The notes below the pieces were generated by a model. The model ran no database searches and was not told the DNA's origin. It worked only from the letters and a program-made list of their open reading frames with translations. This document shows positions 14,959 to 22,232 of a DNA stretch of 64,000 nt, piece after piece. This DNA comes from Hominenteromicrobium sp900549945. GTDB taxonomy: Bacteria > Bacillota > Clostridia > Oscillospirales > Acutalibacteraceae. The stretch spans positions 1 to 64,000 of the forward strand of contig CABRNK010000003.1 in assembly GCA_902472305.1 (NCBI GenBank), given 5' to 3'. Position 1 is the stretch's first letter; the number at the start of each line of letters is the position of its first letter. A program made the position numbers and the translations under genes.

Positions 14959-15191
14959 GAGTACCCGGCTGCGGTAGCGTGCGACGTGCTCGAGTATGTG
15001 CCCGATGTCCCGCGCGCGATGCCCGTCTCCTCCCGCAGCTCGCGTTAGACGGCGTCGAGGCCGTCCTCTTCAGGCTCGATCTTTCCGCCGACGAAATTCA
15101 AAAGCCTCTTATAGAGATCTCGGCACCGCCGGCACAGCAGAAGCGTCCGTTCATCCGGGCCGAAAACAGCGATCAAATTATATCTCTGCAT
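14953..15191 (-). pseudogene. Nudix hydrolase remnant with an in-frame stop in the Nudix box
   Basis: An ATG-led frame encodes RYNLIAVFGPDERTLLLCRR and then the first half of a Nudix box, GGKIEPEEDGLDAV. A TAA follows, and the same frame continues with RELREETGI, completing the G-x5-E-x7-REUxEExGU signature with the stop at the residue before RE. Downstream only about 20 residues remain before tmcAL, whereas Nudix enzymes need about 130. The next residues read better in another frame (IGHILEHVARYRSRVLS), suggesting an added frameshift. This is a decayed gene, formerly a MutT/NUDIX hydrolase. A single base error could explain the stop but not the missing C-terminus. Confidence 0.75.
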
Positions 15192-15220
15192 GGAATAGCC
15201 TCCATTCCCTGTATATCGGA
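15192..15220. other. Short spacer between the Nudix remnant and the ilvE terminator
   Basis: No promoter or ribosome site for the Nudix frame is visible here, in line with it being dead. Confidence 0.4.
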
Positions 15221-15246
15221 AAAGGCCGGGCAAAAGCCCGGCCTTT
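15221..15246 (-). terminator. Terminator of ilvE
   Basis: AAAGGCCGGGC and its exact complement around AAAA form an 11-bp stem just after the ilvE stop, with a short T tract within the stem end. Confidence 0.75.
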
Positions 15247-15259
15247 CTGTGTTCTATGC

Positions 15260-16330
15260 TTATTTGACCTCGACAGTCCAGCCGAGCGTGTCCTCGACCT
15301 TGCCGGTCTGGATGCCGGTCACGATGTCGTACAGCTTCTGGCTGATCTCGCCGATGCCGCCGTCCGCGATCTGCATGACCTCGTCCTCGAAGCGGAGGTG
15401 GCCGACCGGCGAAATGACCGCCGCCGTGCCGCTGCCCCAGCACTCCTCGAGCGCGCCGGTGCGCGCCGCTTCGACGAGCTCATCGACGGAGATTTTGCGC
15501 TCTTCGACCGGCAGGCCCCACAGCTTGCACAGGTCGATGCAGGAAGCGCGCGTGACGCCCGGCAAAATGCTGCCGTTCAGCTTCGGCGTGACGACGGTGC
15601 CGTTGATCTTAAAGAAGATGTTCATCGCGCCGACCTCTTCGATGTACTTGCGTTCGACGCCGTCGAGCCAGAGCACCTGCGAATAGCCCTCGTCGTGCGC
15701 CTTCATCTGCGCCGCAAGGCTCGCGACGTAGTTGCCGCCGGTTTTGGCTTCGCCGATGCCGCCGCGCACCGCGCGCACGTAGTCGTCCTCGATCCAGATC
15801 TTCACCGGGTCAAGCCCGCTCTCATAGTACGCGCCGACCGGCGAGAGGATCACGATGAACTTGTAGGTATCGGACGGGCGGACGCCGAGGAACGGGTCCG
15901 TCGCGATGACGAACGGGCGGATGTAGAGCGACGTGCCCGGCCGCGTCGGAATCCAGTCTGCATCGACGGCGACAAGCGTTTTGATCGCGTTCAGGAAATC
16001 ATCCTCCGGAATCTCCGGAATGCAGAGTCGGCGGTTCGAGTTGTTCGCACGCTCGATGTTCTTGTTCGGGCGGAACAAAAGGATGCGGCCGTCGTCCGTC
16101 TTATAGGCCTTCATGCCCTCAAACATCTCCTGACCGTAGTGGAACACCATCGCGGAGGGGTCGAGGGAGATCGGCTGATACGGCAGGATCTGCGGGTCGT
16201 GCCAGCCCTTTGCCGGGCTGTACTCCATCACGTACATGTGATCCGTAAAAATCTTGCCGAAGCCGAGCTTGCTCTCGTCCTGCGGCTTCGCCTTGGGCGC
16301 CGTTGTGCGCTCGATTCTGATTTCCTGCAT
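15260..16330 (-). CDS. ilvE: Branched-chain amino acid aminotransferase
   Basis: IlvE transfers the amino group between glutamate and the 2-oxo acids of leucine, isoleucine and valine using pyridoxal phosphate (fold type IV). At 356 residues it is the longer type II form common in Clostridia. Landmarks are LDPSAMVFHYGQEMFEGMKAY near residue 60-75, SLYIRPFVIATDPFLGV, the cofactor lysine in EAKTGGNYVASLAAQ near residue 205, and the substrate loop ECWGSGTAAVISPVG. It is a single gene with its own promoter and terminator. No other branched-chain biosynthesis gene is in the window. Confidence 0.97.
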   Translation of the reverse strand: MQEIRIERTTAPKAKPQDESKLGFGKIFTDHMYVMEYSPAKGWHDPQILPYQPISLDPSAMVFHYGQEMFEGMKAYKTDDGRILLFRPNKNIERANNSNRRLCIPEIPEDDFLNAIKTLVAVDADWIPTRPGTSLYIRPFVIATDPFLGVRPSDTYKFIVILSPVGAYYESGLDPVKIWIEDDYVRAVRGGIGEAKTGGNYVASLAAQMKAHDEGYSQVLWLDGVERKYIEEVGAMNIFFKINGTVVTPKLNGSILPGVTRASCIDLCKLWGLPVEERKISVDELVEAARTGALEECWGSGTAAVISPVGHLRFEDEVMQIADGGIGEISQKLYDIVTGIQTGKVEDTLGWTVEVK

Positions 16331-16360
16331 AGTAACACTTCTTTCAAACTGTTTTTTGTT

Positions 16361-16389
16361 ATTCTATCACTTCGGCGCATTTTTTGCAA
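16361..16389 (-). promoter_or_regulatory. Promoter of ilvE
   Basis: TTGCAA and TAGAAT, 17-base spacer, with TGA before the -10 box (extended -10). The leader is short, so no riboswitch or T-box fits. Confidence 0.75.
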
Positions 16390-16470
16390 GTTTCCGCGCG
16401 GAAAACTGCATAAAAAATCAGACAAAGAAGCGGCACGCCGCAAAAAAGTTTTTGTTTCCTTCTCTGAATC

Positions 16471-17805
16471 TTAGGCGCGGATGCGCAGCCCCTTCGGGTA
16501 TTTGTTCTTGAGCACGCCGCCCGAGGCCTTGCCGAAGCCCGTAACGACGCCCTCGGCCGCGACGGCCGTATACCCGGAAACCCCCTCGGCCGTAATCTCC
16601 TCGCCGCGCAGAAACGCGAGCAGCCGCGGGTCGTCGTGCCGAAGGTGCAGGACGCTGCGGCACTGCGCCGCCTTTGCCGCCATAAACATACCGTGCGCGG
16701 GCTCGATGCGGTTTTTCCGCAGCTCGCCGAGCTCCACGCCGGCCCGCAGGACGCCGAGGCCGGAAAGTGCCGGCAGCTCCGCGGGCAGCAGCAGGATACG
16801 GTCGCGCACCCGCGCGAGATGCTCCGGCGGCGCATCCTCAAAAATCTCGTTGTAAAGCGCACGTGCCGCGGCCGCCGTCTGCCGGTCCGCCTGCCCCGCA
16901 TGCGGCTGCACGGCGCACGCATTTTCCGCTGCGTACCGGAAGCGCGCCGCGAAATGCCCCTCGCCGCCGTCCATCGGGAAAATGCGCACGGCGTCCAGCC
17001 CATAGGCCGGGCGGCCGAAGGAAACCGCCGGTTTCTCAAGCACAAAGCCCGGGTTCTCTGCGAGGAACGCCCGCACAACGCCTTCGTTTTCCTCCGCGGA
17101 GAACGTGCAGGTCGAATAGACGAGTACGCCGCCCGCACGCACACAGCGCGCGGCGCTTTTCAGGATTGCAAGCTGACGGACCGCGCAGGTCTCAACATGC
17201 GCAGGGCTCCATTCCTGAACCGCCGCCGGGTCGCGCCGGAACATGCCCTCGCCGGAGCACGGCGCGTCGACGAGCACGCGGTCAAAATAACCTGCGAGCT
17301 TTTCAGCCAGCACATCGGGATACACGGAGGAAACCACCGCATTCTTCACGCCCATGCGCTCGAGGTTCGAGGCGAGGACAGACGCGCGGCTGCGCACCAC
17401 CTCGTTCGACCACAGCAGGCCGCGGTCCTGCGTGAGCGCCGCGATCTGCGTCGATTTTCCGCCCGGCGCGGCGCAGAGGTCGAGCACCCTTTCCCCGGGC
17501 TGCGGATCGAGCAGCGTGACCGCCGAGGACGCCGACGGCTCCTGCGAATAGAACGCGCCGGCGTGGTACAGCGGGTATGCAGCCATCCGCGCGTCCGCCG
17601 GCGCATAATACGACAGCGGGGAAAACGGCGACGGCACAAGCGGAAACTGCAGCGTTTCCGCAAGCGTCTGCGCATCGCACTTCAGGGTGTTCAGCCGTAT
17701 GCCGCGCCGGTGCGGCTTTTCGTATTCCGCGCGGAACACCTCGTATTCGCCGCCGAGCATGCCGCGCATCCTGTTTTCAAATTCCAAGGGCAATTCAAAA
17801 GCCAT
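16471..17805 (-). CDS. RsmF/RsmB-type rRNA (cytosine-C5) methyltransferase
   Basis: This 444-residue enzyme methylates C5 of cytosine in rRNA (or tRNA). It has motif I VLDLCAAPGGKSTQIA near residue 108, the motif IV cysteine in DAPCSGEGMF, and the catalytic motif VI cysteine in YSTCTFSAEENEGVV. The C-terminal third (from about residue 320) is the RsmF-type extension (DUF/PUA-like) ending in FGKASGGVLKNKYPKGLR. The start is the ATG after GGAAAGG; nine further in-frame codons upstream are ignored. The RsmF (YebU) class is favoured over RsmB because of this extension and the lack of an N-terminal NusB domain. The exact target base is unknown. Confidence 0.9.
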   Translation of the reverse strand: MAFELPLEFENRMRGMLGGEYEVFRAEYEKPHRRGIRLNTLKCDAQTLAETLQFPLVPSPFSPLSYYAPADARMAAYPLYHAGAFYSQEPSASSAVTLLDPQPGERVLDLCAAPGGKSTQIAALTQDRGLLWSNEVVRSRASVLASNLERMGVKNAVVSSVYPDVLAEKLAGYFDRVLVDAPCSGEGMFRRDPAAVQEWSPAHVETCAVRQLAILKSAARCVRAGGVLVYSTCTFSAEENEGVVRAFLAENPGFVLEKPAVSFGRPAYGLDAVRIFPMDGGEGHFAARFRYAAENACAVQPHAGQADRQTAAAARALYNEIFEDAPPEHLARVRDRILLLPAELPALSGLGVLRAGVELGELRKNRIEPAHGMFMAAKAAQCRSVLHLRHDDPRLLAFLRGEEITAEGVSGYTAVAAEGVVTGFGKASGGVLKNKYPKGLRIRA

Positions 17806-17890
17806 ATTTTTTGCCTTTCCCCGCTTCCGCACCGCCCGTGCATAAACGCGCCCAGCGCGGGAATCCTAGTACCGGAAGAGGTGATTTAAA

Positions 17891-18049
17891 ATGAATCAGA
17901 ACTACAACAATCAGAATCCCGGCCAGAGCGCGAACAATAAGAGCAAGCAGGGCTCGAACCGGAATTCCAACAAGCAGGCCAGCAGCCAGAATTCCTCGAA
18001 CTGCAGCGGCAAGAACAAGACGGAGCAGAACGGCGAAAACTGCCGCTGA
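17891..18049 (+). CDS. Small Asn/Ser-rich hydrophilic protein, function unknown
   Basis: A 52-codon ORF starts with ATG 10 nt after the excellent ribosome site GAGGTGATT. Its composition is extreme: 15 Asn, 9 Ser, 7 Gln, several Lys and no aliphatic core, with two cysteines near the C-terminus (residues 38 and 51). It opens MNQNYNNQNPGQ. It has no signal peptide or membrane segment. A strong terminator begins 11 nt after the stop. The codons differ from the GC-rich neighbours (many AAC/AAT/AAG). Low-complexity Asn-rich small proteins are known among spore coat and small acid-soluble spore proteins, but nothing here proves that role. Confidence 0.75.
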   Translation: MNQNYNNQNPGQSANNKSKQGSNRNSNKQASSQNSSNCSGKNKTEQNGENCR

Positions 18050-18059
18050 GCCTAACCCC

Positions 18060-18092
18060 AAAAAGCAGACGGTCATTCGCCGTCTGCTTTTT
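18060..18092. terminator. Bidirectional terminator overlapping the yitT stop codon
   Basis: AAAAAGCAGACGG and CCGTCTGCTTTTT pair perfectly around a 7-nt loop and have T tracts on both strands. The yitT stop codon lies in the loop, and the last yitT codons form one arm. It serves the convergent small gene and yitT. Confidence 0.85.
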
Positions 18093-19047
18093 CCTTTTCT
18101 TCCTCCGCCTCGGGCTTCCCGCCGCGGCTCTTTTTCAGCGCGTGCAGAATTTCCCTGAGCGTGCGGTCGTCCGAGCGCATCGGCTTAAAGCCCTCGCCCG
18201 CGATCTCGCCTGCGTCACCGACGATGATGAACGCATCCGGGTCAATCTCACGGATGATCTCACTGATGCGGAACACCTCGAAACGCCGCACCGCACAGAG
18301 CAGCAGCTCGCCCTCCTGCTTCAGATAGGCGCCGCGCGATTTCAGGAACGTCACGCCGCGGTCGAGGTCCGTCAGGATGCGCTCCGCGATCTCCTCGTTC
18401 TTTTTCGAAAAAATAAAGAACATCTTGCCGTTGCCGACGTCCGTGCCGTAGAGGATCGTGTCGATGATCTTCGTCGATACGAAAATCACGATGCAGGCGT
18501 ACACGGCGCTCTCGATGCTCTGAAAAACAAACGCCGAGGCCAGTACGATGCAGCCGTCCACCGCGAGCATCAGCTTGCCCATCGAGAGATGGCGCAGGCG
18601 GTGGTTCAAGAGCCGGGCGATCATATCGGTGCCGCCGGTCGTCGCGCCGCGCATAAAGACGAGCGAAAGCCCGACGCCCTCGCATACGCCGCCGATCAGC
18701 GTGATGATCAGCGCGTCGCCATGGTACGCCGGCATAAAGAGCGCCACCACATCGATCATGACCGAGTTGAGCACGATCGCAACCATCGTTTTTGCAACCA
18801 GCTTATAGCCGATCTCGACGATCGCCCACAGGATGATCGGGATATTGATCACGAGGATCACGGTGCCGATCGGCGTGTCGAACAGGTAGTTGAGCATCGT
18901 CGCAACGCCGGTCACGCCGCCGGGTGCGATGTTGTTCGGCGCCGTAAAGCCGTTGACGCCGACAGCATAGATGATCGAGCCCACAACCATACAGAGCAGG
19001 TCGAGCGCGAGGTCCCGCGCCTTGCGCATAATATTTTTCTCACGCAT
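18073..19047 (-). CDS. YitT family membrane protein with DUF2179 domain
   Basis: The 324-residue protein has about five to six membrane segments in its first 200 residues (LCMVVGSIIYAVGVNGF, VILVINIPIILWAIVEIG, CIVLASAFVF and others) with the family signatures GVNGFTAPNNIAPGGVTGVA and RGATTGGTDMIARLL. A cytoplasmic C-terminal DUF2179 domain follows (MFFIFSKKNEEIAERI ... RFEVFRISEIIREIDPDAFIIV) and then a charged tail. Members are abundant in Firmicutes; their transported substrate is unknown. It follows mrnC by 63 nt and may share the obg-mrnC transcript. The ribosome site is weak and distant (AAAGGA), and an internal ATG at codon 7 is possible. Confidence 0.9.
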   Translation of the reverse strand: MREKNIMRKARDLALDLLCMVVGSIIYAVGVNGFTAPNNIAPGGVTGVATMLNYLFDTPIGTVILVINIPIILWAIVEIGYKLVAKTMVAIVLNSVMIDVVALFMPAYHGDALIITLIGGVCEGVGLSLVFMRGATTGGTDMIARLLNHRLRHLSMGKLMLAVDGCIVLASAFVFQSIESAVYACIVIFVSTKIIDTILYGTDVGNGKMFFIFSKKNEEIAERILTDLDRGVTFLKSRGAYLKQEGELLLCAVRRFEVFRISEIIREIDPDAFIIVGDAGEIAGEGFKPMRSDDRTLREILHALKKSRGGKPEAEEEKEKADGE

Positions 19048-19110
19048 TCTATAACACCATTCCTTTCAGGATCTGCCGGAGCGCGAGGCCCCGGCAAAAA
19101 GACGGACGGC

Positions 19111-19521
19111 TCAGCCGCCGGCCTGCGCGGCCTCCGCAATTTTTTCAAAGAAGAGCCGCAGCCGGTCCAGCCGGCCGGAAAGGTACAGATAGCCGAAGAG
19201 GCACTCAAAGGCCGTGGCGGCATGGTAATCCGCGACGCTCGAATTCTTCGGCACATGGGAGACGTGGGCGTTGCGCCCGCGCTGGCAGACCTCCGCCTCC
19301 TCCTCCGTCAGGAGCGGGCGGAGCTGCTCTGCGAGTACCTTTGCCTGAAACTCACAGCGCACCATCTCCACCGCGCGCGCGTGCAGCTTCTTGACCGGGC
19401 AGTTGCCTCTGGAGACGATATATTCCCGGACGAACAGCTCATAGACGCCGTCGCCGATGTAGGCGAGCGTCAGCGGACTGAGCTGCTTCGGATCCGTCTG
19501 GACATTCATAAGCTTTTCCAA
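19111..19521 (-). CDS. mrnC: Mini-ribonuclease III (MrnC)
   Basis: MrnC is the RNase III catalytic domain without a double-stranded RNA binding domain; it matures 23S rRNA in Firmicutes. The 136-residue length fits. The catalytic helix reads LAYIGDGVYELFVREYI, and the second conserved block is GRNAHVSHVPKNSSVADYHAATAFECLFGYLYL. The start appears to be TTG with GAGGTG 5 nt upstream; that ribosome site overlaps the end of obg, indicating coupling. An ATG four codons later is an alternative. In many Firmicutes mrnC is paired with cysS, so linkage to obg is a local arrangement. Confidence 0.92.
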   Translation of the reverse strand: MEKLMNVQTDPKQLSPLTLAYIGDGVYELFVREYIVSRGNCPVKKLHARAVEMVRCEFQAKVLAEQLRPLLTEEEAEVCQRGRNAHVSHVPKNSSVADYHAATAFECLFGYLYLSGRLDRLRLFFEKIAEAAQAGG

Positions 19522-19532
19522 ATGCGCACCTC

Positions 19533-20804
19533 TTACTCCACAAAATCGAATTCGAGGTCGTACATGCTGACGGTGTCGCCCTCGTTGATGCCGGCCTCAC
19601 GCAGCGCGTCGATCACGCCGGTATTGATCAGCACGCGCTGGAAGTATTGCAGCGACTCGTAGTCGTCGAAATTGACGGTCGCGATCAGCTTTAAGAGCCA
19701 TTCGCCTTCCACAAAGTATACGCCGTCCTCGACGCGAATGTCCACCTGCGTCCTGCCGAAGTCCTCCGCCGGCTTCACGACCGCCGGCTCCGGCTCAAAC
19801 TGAGCGACCGGCGGCAGCGTGGAGAGCATCTCCGTCACCTTGTTGAGCAGCGGGTCAACGCCGTAGCGGATCGCCGCCATGATCGGGAAGAACGCGTAGC
19901 CCTGCGCCTCGACGAACTTGCGGAAATCCTCCACCTGCTCGTCGCTCGTCAGGTCGCACTTGTTGCCGGCGACGACCATCGGGCGCTGTGCCAGCTCGGG
20001 GTTGAACTTGCGCAGCTCCTCGTTGATGATCCGGAAGTCCTCCTTCGGGTCCCGCCCCTCGCTGCCGGAAACATCGACGATGTGGATCAGCATGCGGCAG
20101 CGCTCCACGTGGCGCAGGAACTGGTGGCCGAGGCCGACGCCCTGCCACGCACCCTCGATCAGGCCGGGAATGTCCGCCATGACAAATGAAACGCCCGGCT
20201 GCATGCGTACCACGCCGAGCACCGGCGTGATCGTCGTGAAATGGTAATTTGCGATGTCGGGCTTCGCCTCGCTCACGACGGAGACAAGTGTCGATTTGCC
20301 GACGTTCGGGAAGCCGACGAGGCCCACGTCCGCTAGCAGCTTCAGTTCGAGCTGCAATTCAAATGCTTCGCCGGGCGTGCCGGGCTTCGCAAAGCGCGGG
20401 GTCTGGCGCGTCGGCGTCGCAAAATGCGAGTTGCCCCAGCCGCCGCGGCCGCCCTTTGCGATCACCGTGTCGCCGTTCGAAGACATATCGGCTAGGATAC
20501 GGCCCGTCTCCGCATCGCGCACCACGGTGCCGCGCGGGACCGTGATGACGAGCGGCGCAGCGCTCTTGCCGGCGCACCGCTTGCCGCGGCCGTTTTCGCC
20601 GCGCTCGGCCGTGTACTTGCGCTTGTAGCGGAAATCGGCGAGCGTCGAGAGGTTATCGTCGACGCGGAACACGATGTCACCGCCGCGGCCGCCGTCGCCG
20701 CCGTCCGGCCCGCCCGAGGCCACGTATTTTTCGCGGTGGAACGCGACGGCCCCATCGCCGCCGTCGCCCGCCTTTACCTTGATCTTAGCAATATCAATAA
20801 ACAT
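19533..20804 (-). CDS. obgE: Obg/CgtA GTPase
   Basis: Obg is an essential GTPase in late 50S assembly and stress signalling. The 423-residue protein has the glycine-rich Obg fold (KAGDGGDGAVAFHREKYVASGGPDGGDGG at the start, shown here only by its key glycines at residues 13-42), G1 GFPNVGKST, G3 DIPGLIEGA, G4 NKCD, and a C-terminal OCT domain (from about residue 340). It follows rpmA by 132 nt. An intrinsic terminator lies in that gap, 38 nt before the ATG, with no visible promoter between them, so obg is probably expressed by read-through or by regulated termination. Confidence 0.97.
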   Translation of the reverse strand: MFIDIAKIKVKAGDGGDGAVAFHREKYVASGGPDGGDGGRGGDIVFRVDDNLSTLADFRYKRKYTAERGENGRGKRCAGKSAAPLVITVPRGTVVRDAETGRILADMSSNGDTVIAKGGRGGWGNSHFATPTRQTPRFAKPGTPGEAFELQLELKLLADVGLVGFPNVGKSTLVSVVSEAKPDIANYHFTTITPVLGVVRMQPGVSFVMADIPGLIEGAWQGVGLGHQFLRHVERCRMLIHIVDVSGSEGRDPKEDFRIINEELRKFNPELAQRPMVVAGNKCDLTSDEQVEDFRKFVEAQGYAFFPIMAAIRYGVDPLLNKVTEMLSTLPPVAQFEPEPAVVKPAEDFGRTQVDIRVEDGVYFVEGEWLLKLIATVNFDDYESLQYFQRVLINTGVIDALREAGINEGDTVSMYDLEFDFVE

Positions 20805-20842
20805 ACCGTATACTTTCCTTTCCCTGTTCGGCCCCGCCGGCG

Positions 20843-20882
20843 GCCAAATAAAAATGGGCCTCTCCGCAAACCGAAGAAGCCC
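20843..20882 (-). terminator. Terminator between rpmA and obg
   Basis: GGGCTTCTTCG pairs over 11 positions (three G-U) with CGGAGAGGCCC around a 5-nt loop and is followed by ATTTTTATTT on the minus strand. It stands only 38 nt before the obg start. Confidence 0.75.
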
Positions 20883-20936
20883 GTTTTCATCGAAGTATTC
20901 GGGGCGATAACTCCAGTATGCCCCCTAGGTCAAAAA

Positions 20937-21221
20937 TTACTGCTCGATGGAGTAAACGCTGACCTTCTTGCGGTCGCGGCCCATGCGCTCGAAGCGAACC
21001 TGACCGTCGATGAGCGCAAACAGAGAGTCGTCGGAGCCTCTGCCCACGTTCTCACCCGGATGGATATGCGTGCCGCGCTGCTTGACAAGAATGTTGCCGG
21101 CAAGGACATGCTGGCCGTCCGCACGCTTGACGCCAAGTCTCTTGGACTCGGAATCGCGGCCGTTCTTCGTGGAACCCATACCTTTTTTATGTGCAAAAAG
21201 CTGGATGTTAATCTTAAGCAT
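20937..21221 (-). CDS. rpmA: 50S ribosomal protein L27
   Basis: The 94-residue protein has the Firmicutes N-terminal extension MLKINIQLF before AHKKGMGSTKNGRDSESKRLG. Prp removes that extension so that the new N-terminus can reach the peptidyl transferase centre. The core motif HVLAGNILVKQRGTHIHPG is intact. It follows prp by 24 nt in the rplU-prp-rpmA operon, with GGAAGG as ribosome site. Confidence 0.98.
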   Translation of the reverse strand: MLKINIQLFAHKKGMGSTKNGRDSESKRLGVKRADGQHVLAGNILVKQRGTHIHPGENVGRGSDDSLFALIDGQVRFERMGRDRKKVSVYSIEQ

Positions 21222-21245
21222 TTTATAGCCTTCCTTTCACTTGAT

Positions 21246-21569
21246 TCAGACTTCCGTGTAGGATACACAGAGATTTTCCGGGTACTGCTCCTCAAGGCCG
21301 AGGAGATGCAGCTTAAAGCCGGAAAGCAAGGTCGTGCACAGGCGCGCATCCCGCTCCGATATGCGGAACAGCATGTCGCCCTCCTCCGCGCGCAGAGAAA
21401 CCGGCACAATATGCAGGATCTCCAAAACGGTATTCACCGTCATATACGCCGCCGAGGAAACCGCCGCACAGAGAATGTCCTCCCCGCTTTCCGCAAGGCC
21501 GGCGTGGCCGGTCACGGAAAAGCCGAGCAGCGTCCCCTGCGCATCGGCAAAAAATTCAGCGCGAATCAT
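21246..21569 (-). CDS. prp: Ribosomal-processing cysteine protease Prp (YsxB)
   Basis: Prp cleaves the N-terminal extension of L27. The 107-residue protein has the catalytic histidine in VTGHAGLAESGEDILCAAVS and the catalytic cysteine 12 residues later in the same segment. It lies between rplU (5-nt gap) and rpmA, the standard position. Its ribosome site is poor, so translation is probably coupled to rplU. The presence of the L27 cleavage motif in the next gene confirms the assignment. Confidence 0.95.
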   Translation of the reverse strand: MIRAEFFADAQGTLLGFSVTGHAGLAESGEDILCAAVSSAAYMTVNTVLEILHIVPVSLRAEEGDMLFRISERDARLCTTLLSGFKLHLLGLEEQYPENLCVSYTEV

Positions 21570-21574
21570 TCAGC

Positions 21575-21883
21575 TCAGCCCTGAACGGCCTCAATCTGAA
21601 TCTTCGTGTAGGGCTGTCTGTGGCCCATCTTGCGCTTCTCGCCCTTCTTCGGCTTGTAGGTAAAGACCGTAACCTTCTTCGCCTTGCCGTTCTTCAGAAC
21701 CTTGCCCGTAACGCTTGCGCCCTCAACATACGGAGCGCCGATCTTCGTGCCGTTCTCGTCGCAGACTGCGATGACCGGGAACTGGACCGTTTCGTCTTCA
21801 TTGGCCGTGAGCTTTTCGACATAGATGACGTCGCCGTACTGAACCTTGTACTGCTTACCGCCCGTTTCAATAACTGCAAACAT
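21575..21883 (-). CDS. rplU: 50S ribosomal protein L21
   Basis: The 102-residue protein opens MFAVIETGGKQYKVQYGD and ends in KKGEKRKMGHRQPYTKIQI, the L21 signature binding 23S rRNA. The ATG follows an AAGGCAGG site. It is first in the rplU-prp-rpmA operon under a strong promoter and a structured leader. Confidence 0.98.
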   Translation of the reverse strand: MFAVIETGGKQYKVQYGDVIYVEKLTANEDETVQFPVIAVCDENGTKIGAPYVEGASVTGKVLKNGKAKKVTVFTYKPKKGEKRKMGHRQPYTKIQIEAVQG

Positions 21884-21962
21884 ATTTCTGCCTGCCTTTT
21901 CCTTAGACTCGCTATCGCTGGGTGGGCCGCGGAAGCGGCTGCTTGAAACCCACAATAAGCGG
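21884..21962 (-). promoter_or_regulatory. Candidate L21 leader RNA
   Basis: The roughly 79-nt leader of rplU can fold into GTGGG/CCCAC enclosing GCCGC-TTCC-GCGGC, followed by a small GCGATAGCG hairpin close to the ribosome site. L21 leaders in this operon of Firmicutes are known autoregulatory elements. I match by position and structure only; a covariance-model search would decide. Confidence 0.5.
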
Positions 21963-21969
21963 CTTTACC

Positions 21970-21998
21970 ATCATAGCATATGCCCCGCGCAAAGTCAA
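21970..21998 (-). promoter_or_regulatory. Promoter of the rplU-prp-rpmA operon
   Basis: TTGACT and TATGAT on the minus strand with a 17-base spacer. Confidence 0.8.
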
Positions 21999-22149
21999 GC
22001 GGTTTTGCGCGGCTTTTGTACTTTTTACAGCGGATTCCCCGCCCGCGCTCCAATGCCCTCCGGTTTCCACGCGCTTTCACCCGCCGGCGCTTACAAAAAT
22101 GCCCTTTCGCGCATTTTCGAATATTTTCTAAAAATAACCTCGATAACCG

Positions 22150-22178
22150 GTGAAATCGCATGCCGCTTATGGTATAAT
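22150..22178 (+). promoter_or_regulatory. Promoter of the MATE transporter gene
   Basis: GTGAAA and TATAAT with a 17-base spacer and TGG before the -10 box (extended -10). Between this and the rplU promoter (21999-22149) I see no feature. Confidence 0.6.
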
Positions 22179-22232
22179 GTTGGAACGCTCGATTGCAGCG
22201 CATTTCGATTTCAGGCAGGTGTTCTCGTTTTT

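Noticed and set aside
15045..15047. Possible selenocysteine or read-through stop in the Nudix frame
   Set aside because: The codon is TAA rather than TGA, and the protein is truncated soon after, so decay is the simpler reading.
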